This document shows, in pieces, positions 34,351-47,201 of a DNA stretch of 64,000 nucleotides. Location: the NCBI RefSeq assembly GCF_029784135.1, contig NC_073744.1, forward strand, positions 105,481,266 through 105,545,265, read 5' to 3'. Within the stretch, counting starts at the first letter, position 1; the number at the start of each line of letters is the position of its first letter. The translations under genes were made by a program, and so were the position numbers. This stretch comes from Toxorhynchites rutilus septentrionalis (taxonomy: Eukaryota; Arthropoda; Insecta; Diptera; Culicidae). The notes under the pieces were generated by a model. The model was not told the origin of the DNA, made no database searches, and saw nothing but the letters and a program-made list of their open reading frames with translations.

Positions 34351-36794
34351 CGCTCCAGCACAATACGTCGTACGCGACATTCCACTTCAAAGCGATTATG
34401 AGAATTTTTCGATGGTGGAATTCTCAATTGCCCTTCTCTCATGTAACAATTCAGCTCCGGGGTCGGACAAGATTAAATTCAACTTGTTGAAGAATCTTCC
34501 CGACTTGGCAAAACAGCGTTTGCTGAACTTGTTCAACAAGTTTCTGGAGCTGAATATTGTCCCGCATGACTGGAGACAAGTGAGAGTGATAGCCATACGG
34601 AAACCCAACAAGCCGGCTATGTTATCCTGTATTCGTAAATTGTTAGAGAAAATGATTCTACTTCGTTTGGACAAGTGGGTCGAAACGAACAATTTGCTGT
34701 CAAATACGCAGTTTGGCTTCCGCCGAGGTAAAGGGACAAATGATTGTCTCGCGCTGCTATCTTCTGAAATCCAAATCGCATTTGCTCGCAAAGAACAAAT
34801 GGCTTCCGTTTTTCTCGATATCAAAGGGGCATTTGATTCAGTTTCCATGGAAATTCTCTCAGAGAAGCTTCATAATCGTGGACTTTCACCAATTCTCAAT
34901 AATTTCCTGTACAATTTACTGTCAGAAAAGCACATGATTTTCTCTCATGGCAGCTCGAAATCTTCTCGTTACAGTTTTATGGGCCTACCACAAGGCTCCT
35001 GCCTAAGCCCCCTCTTGTACAGTTTTTACGTCAATGATATGGATGATTGTCTAACTAGAGACTGCACGTTGAGACAACTTGCAGACGATGGAGTTATTTC
35101 CATCACGGGTACTAATCCCGTCGTTCTGCAAAAGTCGTTGCAAGATACCCTGAACAATCTGTTCACGTGGGCTCTCAAGCTGGGTATCGAATTCTCTACG
35201 GAGAAAACTGAAATGGTCGTTTTTTCTAGGAAGCACGAACCCGCCCAATTCCAGCTTCACCTATCCGGCAAAACGATCCAACACTCTATGTTTTTCAAAT
35301 ACCTGGGTGTATATTTTGATTCTACGTGTACCTGGGGGAGACACATTGCGTATTTGAAACAGAAATGCCAGCAAAGAATCAATTTTCTCCAAACAATTAC
35401 CGGAACATGGTGGGGTGCCCATCCAGGAGACCTCATTCAGTTGTAAAAAACAACGATATTATCAGTGTTAGAATATGGCAGTTTTTGCTTCCGATCAGCT
35501 GCCAGGATTCATATTCTCAAGCTGGAGAGAATACAATATCGTTGCTTGCGTATAGCCATGGGGTGTTTGCATTCGACACATACGACGAGTCTCGAAGTTT
35601 TGGCAGGAGTACCCCCGCTTACTCTTCGGTTCACAGAATTATCCTACAGATTTCTCATCCGTTGCAAGATCATGAATCCATTGGTGATTGATAACTTCGA
35701 AAATCTACTCCAACTGACTCCTCAGTCAAGTTTTATGTCTTTATACCATGAGTACCTTACCCACGACGTGCACCCTTCACCAGGCATCTCCAACCAAGTT
35801 TGCTTCCCATACTTCTGCAATTCCTCTGTCATTTTTGTTCTGTCCATGCGACAAAAAATCCATGGAATCCCAGATCACCTACGCTCCGATTCTATTCCGC
35901 CGATATTTTCAGCAGAATATGAGAAAGTTAGATCTGATAAAATGTTCTTTACTGACGGTTCATTCATAAACGGGTCCACTGGCTTCGGCATCTTCAATGA
36001 AAATTTCAGTGCCTCTTTCAAACTCAAAGATCCTTGTTCCGTGTATGTCGCTGAACTGGGTGCGATATATTACGCATTAGGGATCATTGAAACATTGCCC
36101 ATCGACCACTATTTTATTTTTTTCAGACAGTCTCAGCTCAATAGAAGCAATCCGCTCAATGAAAGTTGATAAATGCTCATCTTATTTCCTAACAAGAATA
36201 AGACAACTATTGAGTGTTTTGGTCGAAAAATTATTCAAGATTACCTTAGCATGGGTTCCCTCTCATTGCTCGATTCCGGGGAATGAGAAAGCGGACTCGC
36301 TAGCTAAGGTGGGCGCTTTAGAAGGCACACTTTTTGAAAGGCAAATTGCTTATAATGAATTTTTCCACATTCCTCGTCAGTATACGCTCGTAAGTTGGCA
36401 GCGCATGTGGAGTGAAGATGAGTTCGGTCGTTGGTTACACACGATTATCTCTAAGGTCTCGACGAGGGCATGGTTCAAGAGATTGAATGTAGGTCGTGAT
36501 TTCATTCGCGTGATATCTCGGCTTATGTCCAATCACTACAACCTAAACGCGCATCTCTATCGCATTGGGCTCGCAGCGAACAATCTTTGTGATTGTGGCG
36601 ATGGCTACCACGACATCGAGCATGTTGTCTGGTCGTGTATCCGGTTCCATGCTGCTCGCTCTCAGCTCTCTAGAGCACTGAGAGCACAAGGCAGACAATT
36701 GGATATCCCCGTCCGGAATATCTTAGGTAGCCGTGAAGCTGATCTTCTGCTTTATCTATACCTGTTCCTCAGAAACGCCGATGTCAACGTTTGA
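34351..36794 (+). pseudogene. LINE A ORF2 part 3 (RT-RNase H-C terminus)
   Basis: RT motifs include FGFRRGKGTNDCLALL, FLDIKGAFDSV, GLPQGSCLSPLLYSFY and the active site LADDG. RNase H follows: FFTDGSFINGSTGFG, ELGAIYYAL, FSDSLSSIEAI and AWVPSHCSIPGNEKADSLA. A C/H cluster (CDCGDGYHDIEHVVWSC) ends the protein with NADVNV-stop. Lesions: a 10-codon deletion between NKPA and MLSC (34618), a TAC-to-TAA stop at 35444-35446, and a frameshift in the T-run at about 36110-36122 within RNase H. The rest aligns closely with the minus copy. Confidence 0.92.
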
Positions 36795-37302
36795 TGATGT
36801 TTCCTTCGTTGTGTCCCTGTTTATATCCCTCCTATCCGATCTTTTACTATGACTTTTACTTTGTCGCGGCAATACATACACACACTTTTTACAGATACAC
36901 GGGCCAAAGGTTGTGCAGTTCACTGATCATTCAACAAGAGCCAAGGGTTGCACCGCTCATGACAACTCTACACGAGCTAGTGACCATTCTATCCTGGATT
37001 CCTCGAGTCGAGAAGACGCACCACGCTAGATTTGAGGTAGAGACTAGGGGGGCGTTGTTGATTAATGGTCAGCTGCATCCCAATAAGAAGTATCCCTTGT
37101 CGGGCACACGAACAGAGCATTGGAGACAGCAACATCCCAATTACGAGAACACTTGTAATACTAACCTCGAGCCGACCGCGAGTAATCGGTTACATATTAC
37201 TAACATAGATAATAAGAAAAAACTGTCAAAATATTGAACTCCCGGCCCCGTCAGGCTAACGCCATACGAGTCCTAATAAAAATATATATTTTGGAAAAAA
37301 AA

Positions 37303-37836
37303 CAGTTGTTTTAGTCTGGAACGTTTCTAGAGGCTCTAAAAACTGGCCTTGAGACAGATTCTCGCTCGAGAAAATACTGGAAAACTTTTCAAAAAAGAGG
37401 TTGCAAATTTCCTATATGACAGACGCTTTTTATTCATCGTGAAACATAGATGACGGTTGTACAGACTCCTTGCATTGTTCATCGACGTGTTTCTAAAATA
37501 ATTTAGAATTGCACAAAAGCAGATTGCATGGCATCGTCTGCTTGATCTTCGGTATTGATGGTTTAGTAGCAGTTGTTGTTGTTTTAATGATGGGAGACGG
37601 TATTACGAGTAACTGCGAAGTGCACCCCTCTTAGCTGTTTGGAATCGGCGAAGCTCAGTAGTCTGGCACGATTGGTGAATGGATGAGCTGTTCAAAAGTA
37701 TCGCGACTTGTGGATTTCCGCGACTTACGTATATTCGATTTTGGATTTTCTTTTTGTGGTGCTCTATTGGAACTCATGGTTCTCACTTATGCTAACAAGT
37801 TCGGCCATTTTGAAAGACAGCTGCTTGCCTGCACGT
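37303..37836. other. No gene seen
   Basis: Sequence between the LINE A tail and the tandem duplication. It holds only short open frames and no recognisable motif. Confidence 0.45.
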
Positions 37837-37839
37837 GTT

Positions 37840-40800
37840 TCGGCTCGATCTTTGACTAGGTATTTTAATTCAACCGCTCCCAGCTGTTGGTTTCCTCATC
37901 ATAACCATAAACCCATAATTCGTCACCAGTTTCTTTTTTCCCCTATATTGGCGTTAAATCTCTAGAAAGAAGGGATCAACAATAATGTCACCATAGAATC
38001 ATAATTCGGAGAAATCGACCTGTATTTCCAAACATGTCCAAAAATCATCATCAGATTTTCACTTTTATGACACTCATGAATCACACCAACTGGTAGGGGA
38101 AAACGAATCTTGCATCACAACTGAATTTAACGAAAATCAAATATTTCAGGTTTTTTATGGGCTCTTCAATTTAGGCGGTCGATTCGAGACCACTTTCCCC
38201 TAGACATGTAATATTCTAATGAGGTGATGCAGTGAATTCTGCCAACAAAAATCATGCTGCATGAGAGGATAATATAACGTGAATATTTCCAGTTAGTGGC
38301 ATCGTAAGCTGATATATTAGTGTGATGACGCATAGTTCCTTTTATAAGCGGTTAAACTGATATAAAACTCATATGCTGCATACAAGGTATGGCGAGTTTA
38401 GCTTGAGGATGTACATTAGAACGCTGTACAAATTGGTTACTCATTTGCTATTGTGTGAAAAAACTATGACTGGAGAAAAGTTTGTTAGTTCATCTAACCA
38501 TTACTGGGTATGCCAATTGGTACCAAGCGTATTATCTTGGCGATTGATAAAATATTGTACAGAGGGTAGACAAAAATAATGAATTTCGAAAAATTTTGGC
38601 AATAGTCTAACAGTCCGTTCGAAAAATATGCTAGTTGCATTTCAGCCATTCCATGCCAAACCGAAATAGTGGGGTTTGCGTAAAGGGACAAAACTACAAC
38701 TTTTCACGAAAATCTAAGAACCACTATATCGGTTTGGTTGTTTATTAACCTGTTCATGATCTTGGGGAGGTTAGCGAAAATTCCGGAAAAGATTCTTTTA
38801 TTCCGGACTGGCCAAAATTGATTCGAAAGTTGAACATAAGTGTATTAAATTGCATGTCAGCAGCCAATAATTTGTCAATAAAAGTAGTTGTCGAGAAATC
38901 TTTGGACTTCACATGCATAAGACGTTTGTATCAAAATATTCAAAACAAAGATAGACACTGACAGTTAAGCTTTGTTCTTGAACATGTGGTATGATAACAA
39001 CATTTTCTTCCCTACAGTTTAATATTAAGAATACATTTATTCGATACTTTTGATCATTATAATCCAAAAATTCCATAACGTCCATCGTAATGACCACGTA
39101 TCATATGCATTTTATATACATATATGTTATCGAACTTGATTGCACGGTATAATTATGCAGTATTCCAATGTTTGGGAACAATCCAAGGTACCAGCTTATA
39201 CCGAATCTTATGTTTCTTTGATTCGCTAATCTCCTCTTATAAAATCACTGTTGGGTGAATCGGGCGGTTTGAAGTAATCATGATTATCATCGTAAAGTTT
39301 ACGCTAGTGCTATTATCCCAGCATCACTTGAGGAATTTAGCGGTGAACATATTTTGAAGATATAATTAAATACTCTTCAACACAGCTTACCTTTTTTACG
39401 CTGTTCACAATATAAACCTCTTATTCACGTCCAGTAAATAAGGAGAAGCGTATAGTGGATATATTCCATTATAGAAAAAAAACCTGCTCAATGACTAAAT
39501 TCATCTTCGCGATGTTTTCAATAGCACGTGCGATTCCTGCCATCATTTATGTAAAATTCCTAAATGATTAGCAACTTCTAGAAAAGTACATCTCCATTAA
39601 AAGTCCCATGGCTCAGTATCTCTTCAGTTGTTGTTCAGGGCGGTAGAGAGTGGAGTTTGCGTAGTATAATTGGTCAGTGAGCCTCAAACCAGTATAGTGA
39701 ATCATTTGAAATGGTCAATTACAATGTAAGATTTTGTTTTATTGATGATTAAAAATCGTATTATAAACGGTGGATGCAAGTGCAGTTCTATATTAATGCG
39801 TGCAGTAGTCAGGTTTGAGATATCGGAGATACATTATCAGTGTTATATTGAGTAATAGATCATCATCAGGTGATGATGGATTTTGATTTTTGTTGAGTAT
39901 ATTACCTCGGTTCTATGACAATTGTTGGTGGTTTATTTTGCATCGATAAGAAAAAATATTTCTTATTTCTAAATGAGATGGCCAGGCAAATTTTGAAGTG
40001 CTAGAAAATACGCATTCCATGTGATCATTTTCGTAGCATATTTCTGTTCCAGATTTCAAGATGACATCCAAGTTTAACATTTGTCAGAATATAAGGTTAT
40101 ATTCCTAGAATCGCGAAATGCATAACCTTGTAGTTAATTCTTCTACTGTGTTGCAAATCCTTTGAACCAGTTAAACGATCATTGACATTCACCCGTACAA
40201 TCCTGCTCCCTGTTCTTTTGGAACAGTTCTTTTGATGAACTTTCTATAATGGTGTTAGTGTTAATCAAGGAACGAACGAGGCTTCGACATATTCTGTATG
40301 AATGCTGGGTATTTTTCATATCATTTCGATCGATAATATGCCCAAGATATTTCGCTTAAGTCATGTAAATGTTGCACTTTTCGGTTTACAGACGAAATCC
40401 ATAGTCTGGAATCCGATGAAGTGTGTGTTCTAAGAACCTACCGTGTTCGCCGTGCCGTGTGATTCTACTTGCTTATGCGAAAGATCCTTTCTTTTCTTGG
40501 ATTTAGCGTTAACTGTTTTCAGATTTTGGTTTGGACTCACTTTAACCGTCTAGTCAGTCATTCAAATCCTGATCGCCGATTCCTCCTGCAAGCTCGACTG
40601 TGGAACCATGAACTGTCATAAACTGTGCCATAGACACCCTTTCACCGTTCACTAGAATCTGTAATCATCATTCTTCCATACTAATGGAATTGAAGATAAA
40701 TCCGCAACAGCGTTTCCAGGACACTATGAGAGCGTTTCTTACGATTTCAGTAAGTCCAACTTCGATGGCATGAACGATGGACATGAGTCCAGTAGAACGA

Positions 40801-43690
40801 GGTTTTCCAAGGATGTGACACTAACCTTGCTGCATAGCCCGTTTCTGGTATCCTGCTTTATGCTATCGACAAATTCGTCCACGAGAAGTCTAAGACCAAT
40901 TTGTTTCGATTACCGACATGTTCCTCTCTCAGTTCAGCAACGTCTTTACCCACAAGAGCCCACAACAGACGTTACACGGTGAAGTTGTTCAACGTTGCGT
41001 AGAATTTGCCCCGCCCGTCTGTTCTGAATGGCCCACAACAGCGCCTGTATCCCAGCCTCTCTCAGAGGAATTGGTGCAAGAGCGGACTTTTAGTCAATGG
41101 GCTCATCAGGTAAACCGAACGGTGTACAAAACACGCAGCACAAGAAATCACCACGCAATGCCGCATCTGCAAAACGAATCGGTGATTGAACCACGTCAGT
41201 CACTCACATTGACAGAACGCCAACGACAGCGAATCATGTGGACGAGGAAGTTGAATGAATTCTTTTGTTGTCATTATTTATGTTATGTTTCGGCTCGATC
41301 TTTGACTAGGTATTTTAATTCAACCGCTCCCAGCTGTTGGTTTCCTCATCATAACCATAAACCCATAATTCGTCACCAGTTTCTTTTTTCCCCTATATTG
41401 GCGTTAAATCTCTAGAAAGAAGGGATCAACAATAATGTCACCATAGAATCATAATTCGGAGAAATCGACCTGTATTTCCAAACATGTCCAAAAATCATCA
41501 TCAGATTTTCACTTTTATGACACTCATGAATCACACCAACTGGTAGGGGAAAACGAATCTTGCATCACAACTGAATTTAACGAAAATCAAATATTTCAGG
41601 TTTTTTATGGGCTCTTTAATTTAGGCGGTCGATTCGATACCACTTTCCCCTAGACATGTAATATTCTAATGAGGTGATGCAGTGAATTCTGCCAACAAAA
41701 ATCATGCTGCATGAGAGGATAATATAACGTGAATATTTCCAGTTAGTGGCATCGTAAGCTGATATATTAGTGTGATGACGCATAGTTCCTTTTATAAGCG
41801 GTTAAACTGATATAAAACTCATATGCTGCATACAAGGTCTGGCGAGTTTAGCTTGAGGATGTACATTAGAACGCTGTACAAATTGGTTACTCATTTGCTA
41901 TTGTGTGAAAAAACTATGACTGGAGAAAAGTTTGTTAGTTCATCTAACCATTACTGGGTATGCCAATTGGTACCAAGCGTATTATCTTGGCGATTGATAA
42001 AATATTGTACAGAGGGTAGACAAAAATAATGAATTTCGAAAAATTTTGGCAATAGTCTAACAGTCCGTTCGAAAAATATGCTAGTTGCATTTCAGCCATT
42101 CCATGCCAAACCGAAATAGTGGGGTTTGCGTAAAGGGACAAAACTACAACTTTTCACGAAAATCTAAGAACCACTATATCGGTTTGGTTGTTTATTAACC
42201 TGTTCATGATCTTGGGGAGGTTAGCGAAAATTCCGGAAAAGATTCTTTTATTCCGGACTGGCCAAAATTGATTCGAAAGTTGAACATAAGTGTATTAAAT
42301 TGCATGTCAGCAGCCAATAATTTGTCAATAAAAGTAGTTGTCGAGAAATCTTTGGACTTCACATGCATAAGACGTTTGTATCAAAATATTCAAAACAAAG
42401 ATAGACACTGACAGTTAAGCTTTGTTCTTGAACATGTGGTATGATAACAACATTTTCTTCCCTACAGTTTAATATTAAGAATACATTTATTCGATACTTT
42501 TGATCATTATAATCCAAAAATTCCATAACGTCCATCGTAATGACCACGTATCATATGCATTTTATATACATATATGTTATCGAACTTGATTGCACGGTAT
42601 AATTATGCAGTATTCCAATGTTTGGGAACAATCCAAGGTACCAGCTTATACCGAATCTTATGTTTCTTTGATTCGCTAATCTCCTCTTATAAAATCACTG
42701 TTGTGTGAATCGGGCGGTTTGAAGTAATCATGATTATCATCGTAAAGTTTACGCTAGTGCTATTATCCCAGCATCACTTGAGGAATTTAGCGGTGAACAT
42801 ATTTTGAAGATATAATTAAATGAAGTGATGTGTTCTAAGAACCTACCGTGTTCGCCGTGCCGTGTGATTCTACTTGCTTATGCGAAAGATCCTTTCTTTT
42901 CTTGGATTTAGCGTTAACTGTTTTCAGATTTTGGTTTGGACTCACTTTAACCGTCTAGTCAGTCATTCAAATCCTGATCGCCGATTCCTCCTGCAAGCTC
43001 GACTGTGGAACCATGAACTGTCATAAACTGTGTCATAGACACCCTTTCACCGTTCACTAGAATCTGTAATCATCATTCTTCCATACTAATGGAATTGAAG
43101 ATAAATCCGCAACAGCGTTTCCAGGACACTATGAGAGCGTTTCTTACGATTTCAGTAAGTCCAACTTCGATGGCATGAACGATGGACATGAGTCCAGTAG
43201 AACGAGGTTTTCCAAGGATGTGACACTAACCTTGCTGCATAGCCCGTTTCTGGTATCCTGCTTTATGCTATCGACAAATTCGTCCACGAGAAGTCTAAGA
43301 CCAATTTGTTTCGATTACCGACATGTTCCTCTCTCAGTTCAGCAACGTCTTTACCCACAAGAGCCCACAACAGACGCTACACGGTGAAGTTGTTCAACGT
43401 TGCGTAAAATTTGCCCCGCCCGTCTGTTCTGAATGGCCCGCAACAGCGCCTGTATCCCAGCCTCTCTCAGAGGAATTGGTGCAAGAGCGGACTTTTAGTC
43501 AATGGGCTCATCAGGTAAACCGAACGGTGTACAAAACACGCAGCACAAGAAATCACCACGCAATGCCGCATCTGCAAAACGAATCGGTGATTGAACCACG
43601 TCAGTCACTCACATTGACAGAACGCCAACGACAGCGAATCATGTGGACGAGGAAGTTGAATGAATTCTTTTGTTGTCATTATTTATGTCT
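37840..43690 (+). repeat. 3.4-kb tandem duplication, second copy deleted inside
   Basis: Block A at about 37840-39373 recurs at 41286-42822. Block B at 40421-41285 recurs at 42823-43688. Both pairs are nearly identical (single changes such as GGTATGG/GGTCTGG and GTAGAATTT/GTAAAATTT). Copy 1 has a 1.05-kb spacer (39374-40420) between A and B that copy 2 lacks. The copy-1 to copy-2 offset is 3446 bp. The unit covers leader and N-terminal coding region of an R4/Dong-like LINE. Block A and the spacer show no other gene. Confidence 0.92.
40918..41283 (+). pseudogene. R4/Dong-like LINE N-terminus, first copy
   Basis: Duplicated N-terminal part of the frame at 43323. It includes LTLTERQRQRIMWTRKLNEFF, a W-T-x-x-(M/L)-N-x-F pattern found at the start of R4/Dong-type LINE proteins. 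It is cut at 41283 by the start of the second duplication copy, after which the frame runs into block A. Confidence 0.5.
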
Positions 43691-45123
43691 GCATAAGGTC
43701 TACACGGAAATGTCCGGCAGACCACGAAGGCTAGTATTGTCACCGAGCAGTCTACCCACGGAGACGAGCCATTTTATCGCACAACATGCTATCTTCGGCT
43801 GAAATCAAGTTGAAAGTGCAACGAGAACTGCGTAGAGAAGGTGGAAGATCGAGCGATGAGTTAAGAAGGCATGCTCTGCTAGGCATCGTTCATCGCTCGC
43901 TAGTGAAAGGCGAGAATCAATTGCATCACCACCGGAACAAGAGCCGGCAGAGGATCAACAATGAGGTCACCTAAATAACGAACTAGCTTTCCACATGGGA
44001 TGCAACAGTGACCCAGTTTTACGCATCGTGCACCTTAACCCGACATAAAATTCCGAAGATGCAGTATTTCAATCGACTGACGTGTGCAGTTCGAATACTC
44101 AACCTATCAGATTACCTGGAAGTCGCAAAGAACCTTGAGGAGCTGTAATTTATCATTTATTGTGGAGCTGTAGTTGTTCTGCACGTTTTAGGAATGATAA
44201 CCAAGATAACAAAGAGAACCGTGTGCTCTTCAAAAAACCGAAACCTGCTTGGATGAGACGCCTGGAACGCTCCGAGTAAAACTCGGTCGACTAGCACAGT
44301 ACAACAGAAGGAGTCGATCGCGGAAGTTGATTCGTTAGGCCGGCAGAGCTCTCTGATATTAATGAAAATCGCATTTTTGAGATCCTCGATACTCATGTAC
44401 AACGGTTGAGTGCTCTCGCAAAAGGTAGATTACCTAGTTCTGGTCAAGATTATGAGAGAACCTCATTCAATACCTAAGTAACAGGATGTGGCTGGCAGAG
44501 GAAGAGGGATATGGAAACGGACTTGAAACGTTGTCTGCGTTGTCTGGTATAAACAGTTTTCTTCAATTCATGGGCGGATGTCAGAGTGCTTCAATAAGGT
44601 ATCAGAAAATCCTCAAATAACACCGGAGTTCGTGACCAGAGGAATTACTCATCAGAAGCCGAAAGACATCAGAACACAGGGAAAGAGACGAAGAACAGCC
44701 AAATAGCATGTCTAAGGAAATTGTCAATGAAATATAAACAGAGGAACAGAAAGGCTCTAAACAAAATGCGAAAGGCTGCAACGATCAAGTCATTATCCAT
44801 GCAGTAACCGTAGGACGAGCCGAAATATAAGGAACCTCAGTATGGCGTACATTGATTATAAGAAAGCATATGATTCAATACCACATACCTACTTACTTCT
44901 AACCACTAACCGCCAATCAATCGGCCACGGGAGCACTAATACGTACTTACTAAAGGTATTAAAATGTACAAGATCCATGCCTCTCACGCTAAATGTCACG
45001 AGTTCAATTCTCACTCCCGACATTCATCCAAAAATGGAAGTAAAAGTGACGAACCAGCCGAATGAGTTGAAAGTCACTATAATACAGATAAAAAACAGGA
45101 AGTGGGTTATATCTATGGTATAA
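43323..45123 (+). pseudogene. R4/Dong-like LINE ORF, N-terminus to RT palm
   Basis: Pieces in several frames. An N-terminal region (43323-43700, IMWTRKLNEFFCC) is followed by AEIKLKVQRELRREGGRSSD (43790-43974). Then come degraded segments with ITPEFVTRGITHQKPKDIRT (about 44615-44680), and RT motif A AYIDYKKAYDSIPHTYLL (44845-44900). These match, in order, single-ORF site-specific-type LINEs of the R4/Dong clade, where ...YIDYKKA(F/Y)DSVPHSWL is characteristic. Many stops and frame changes. The RT is cut at about 45125 by the H3-carrying element; a later part is at 51782. Confidence 0.6.
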
Positions 45124-45573
45124 CCGCAAGGGTGACGTAGGACTATCGTTGATTTAGAGATCATTTGTTTGAAGTTGAATCTAAATCCATCCTGAATGAA
45201 TGAATAAATATATATTTGGGTGACTTCAAAAACGAGAGTGTTACGTTGGAGACTCAAGGTTTTATGCATCCAATATTGGATACAAAAAACCTTGTTCTGA
45301 AGAATAATCTTCAGAAGCTTTCCTGCTAACTGCACTTGATTGACAAATCACAAAACCAAATGTATGTGGTCGCAGTATTATATGGATAGAAAACATTAAA
45401 ATAAACTCGCTTGAATGTAATTTTCAATTCTAAGGGGAACTGGCAGATTATTTTTCAGTAACGATCATTTCTTTCCAGGTTTCCTCTCGATAACCAGCAA
45501 ACGAAAAGAGTTGCGCGCGTGTATGTGTGTGTGTGTGGCGGCTGCTTCTATGTCTTCCCGAGGAACCGTATTT

Positions 45574-45613
45574 CGATGCTGATACTCTCTTGGTCACGAG
45601 AGTATCAGCATCG
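45574..45613. other. Perfect 16-bp hairpin
   Basis: CGATGCTGATACTCTC pairs perfectly with GAGAGTATCAGCATCG around the 8-base loop TTGGTCAC. No open frame or terminator context explains it. Confidence 0.8.
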
Positions 45614-45743
45614 GCTTTTCTGCGCTCCCTCACAGTTAAAACAAACTGATTGCATTTCAGGTCAGGTCAGGCCAGGTAATGAATCCCTCGATCCCTCGCC
45701 GTTCAGCTCATTCAGTAACGATGTTGTCTTGCCGATGTCCTCA

Positions 45744-45896
45744 GGCGTCGTGCACAAATTACGTAACGCTAAAAATCCGAATTTTGAACCACCTCCCCCC
45801 CTTTCGTAACGCAATTTCCTATCTCTAATAAACAGAAAGTAACGCAACATCTACCCCCTCCCCCCTTATCGCGTTACGTAATTTGTGCACGACGCC
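45744..45896. mobile_element. 153-bp MITE with 26-bp TIRs
   Basis: Perfect 26-bp terminal inverted repeats (start GGCGTCGTGCACAAATTACG) flank a short core containing CCACCTCCCCCCCTTTCG. TCA lies on both sides (45741-45743 and 45897-45899), a 3-bp target duplication. No coding capacity. Confidence 0.9.
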
Positions 45897-46430
45897 TCAC
45901 GAAAAATGAATCGGTTTCACCACCAGAATATCATTTCAGTATGCTTTTCGTGTGTGATTGAATCGAGAGAAGGTGTGGTTTACGATGGCAATTTGGAAGG
46001 CAAACTAGAGGAGAATGAACTCTCTGAGTGTGAAAATTTCGGCGACTGAGCAATAATCGATTGAAAATTATATAATTTTCGCGATACGAAACATTTTCCG
46101 TTTTTCATGTTATGCATCCAATATTGGATACGAAAATATCCTACTGATGAGAAAGAATAATCTTCAGAAGCTTTCCAGCTAATTACACTTGATTGAAAAA
46201 TTACGAAATCAAATGTATTTGGTCGCTGTGTTCGTCATATAATTAGAAAACATTATAATAAACTCTTTCGCATGGATGTATTCTTCAATTCCCAGGGAAC
46301 TGGCAGATTATTTTTCAGCAACGATTAGATCTTTCCGGAATTTTCTCGATGCTGTATGGCATCCAAACGAAAATTCTCGTTTCAGTTTGGCCTGCAAAAA
46401 ACTTTTCTAAACTCTAATCCATCAAATTTG

Positions 46431-46450
46431 GAGCCCTGAAAAGGGCCGTT
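46431..46450 (-). terminator. Histone mRNA 3' stem-loop (H3 copy 1)
   Basis: The minus strand reads AACGGCCCTTTTCAGGGCTC: a 6-bp stem (one G-U) with a TTTC loop, correctly placed just after the H3 stop. Confidence 0.85.
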
Positions 46451-46465
46451 GATTATATGCTAAGC

Positions 46466-46828
46466 TTATATAGCACCCTCTCCTTGGATTCGATGGGCCA
46501 GCTGAATGTCCTTGGGCATCATGTGACGCGTTTTGCGTGGATAGTACACAAATTTGTATCTTCGAATAAGCCTCCTGCAGCGTCATAACCGCGGAACTTT
46601 GGAAGCGCAAGTCGGTTTTGAAGTCCTGAGCAATTCCACGATCCAAAAGCTGCAAAGGTAGCTTGCGGATCAGCAATTCGGTCGACTTCCGATAGCGATG
46701 AATTTCACGCAAAGTTCCCGGTCGATAGCGATGTGGCTTCTTCACCTATCCTGCGGCTGATGCGCTTATCCGAGCTGCTTTCGTGTGCCTTACCACTGAA
46801 AGACTAACTAGCTATCTGCTTGGTCCCA
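46466..46828 (-). pseudogene. Histone H3 pseudogene, copy 1
   Basis: The frame gives [20 protein letters not shown] and [16 protein letters not shown], unmistakably histone H3 from residue 36 on. After LQEA about 11 residues (SEAYLVGLFED in H3) are missing. The tail, [12 protein letters not shown]...MPKDIQ, continues in another frame to the RGERA-like end near 46470. The N-terminus (TKQ..., 46826) survives in degenerate form with a deletion over residues ~23-32, and the ATG is lost. A TATA box lies 65 bp upstream (46891-46900) and the histone stem-loop 16 bp downstream. It cannot encode a histone. Confidence 0.92.
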
Positions 46829-46890
46829 AACAAACGAGTCGTCACGGTGCGAGAGTAGAGTAAGAAATGAACGAAAGCAAAGGAAGCGTC

Positions 46891-46900
46891 ATTTTATAAA
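46891..46900 (-). promoter_or_regulatory. TATA box of H3 copy 1
   Basis: The minus strand reads TTTATAAAAT, followed by GACGCTTCCTTTGC. The same block precedes the other two H3 copies, so promoter DNA was carried with the gene. Confidence 0.6.
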
Positions 46901-46986
46901 CCATAAAAGTATAGAATCTAAACCCCACCCTTATTATATTCGTTGCTTACCCTGAGAGAGAAACGAATAACATCGAAGTAAGTATA

Positions 46987-47201
46987 CAGTAATGTATTTG
47001 AATCCGGACACTTTGCGTTACATTTAATACCATACCGCAGCCACAACATTTTCTGCATGTTGAATTAATGCGATTGATTAGTAACTATCAAGAAACTATC
47101 AGTAACTATATTAGCAACTATTAATCGCATAAATTCAACATGAAAAAAATGTTATGGCTGTGGTATGATATTGAATGTGTCCGGATTCAAAAGCATTACT
47201 G
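46987..47201. mobile_element. Foldback MITE, TA target
   Basis: It begins CAGTAATG and ends CATTACTG, with TA on both sides (46985-46986 and 47202-47203). Most of its 215 bp is self-complementary: outer arms share the sequence around GAATCCGGAC, inner arms the sequence around CCATACCGCAGCCA. The centre is near 47095. Confidence 0.88.

Larger units (their letters stand above)
22013..37302 (+). mobile_element. LINE A, split by two nested transposons
   Basis: Plus-strand LINE A pieces are 22013-23978, 25274-25941 and 34351-37302. They join in order when compared with the uninterrupted minus-strand copy at 52092-57775. The interruptions are a Tc1-like transposon (23979-25273) and an LTR retrotransposon (25942-34350). 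The shared 5' UTR (ATTATATTCTG..CATATCGAACAG, 22013) marks the start. The AATATATATTTTGGA(A)n tail marks the end at about 37302. The family has ORF1, and ORF2 with RNase H. Confidence 0.93.

Noticed and set aside
36791..37237. Possible third LINE A ORF in the 3' UTR, with open pieces in four copies
   Set aside because: The open frame exists as one piece only in this copy because of a ~20-bp deletion; the other copies use different frames, so conservation is of DNA, not protein.
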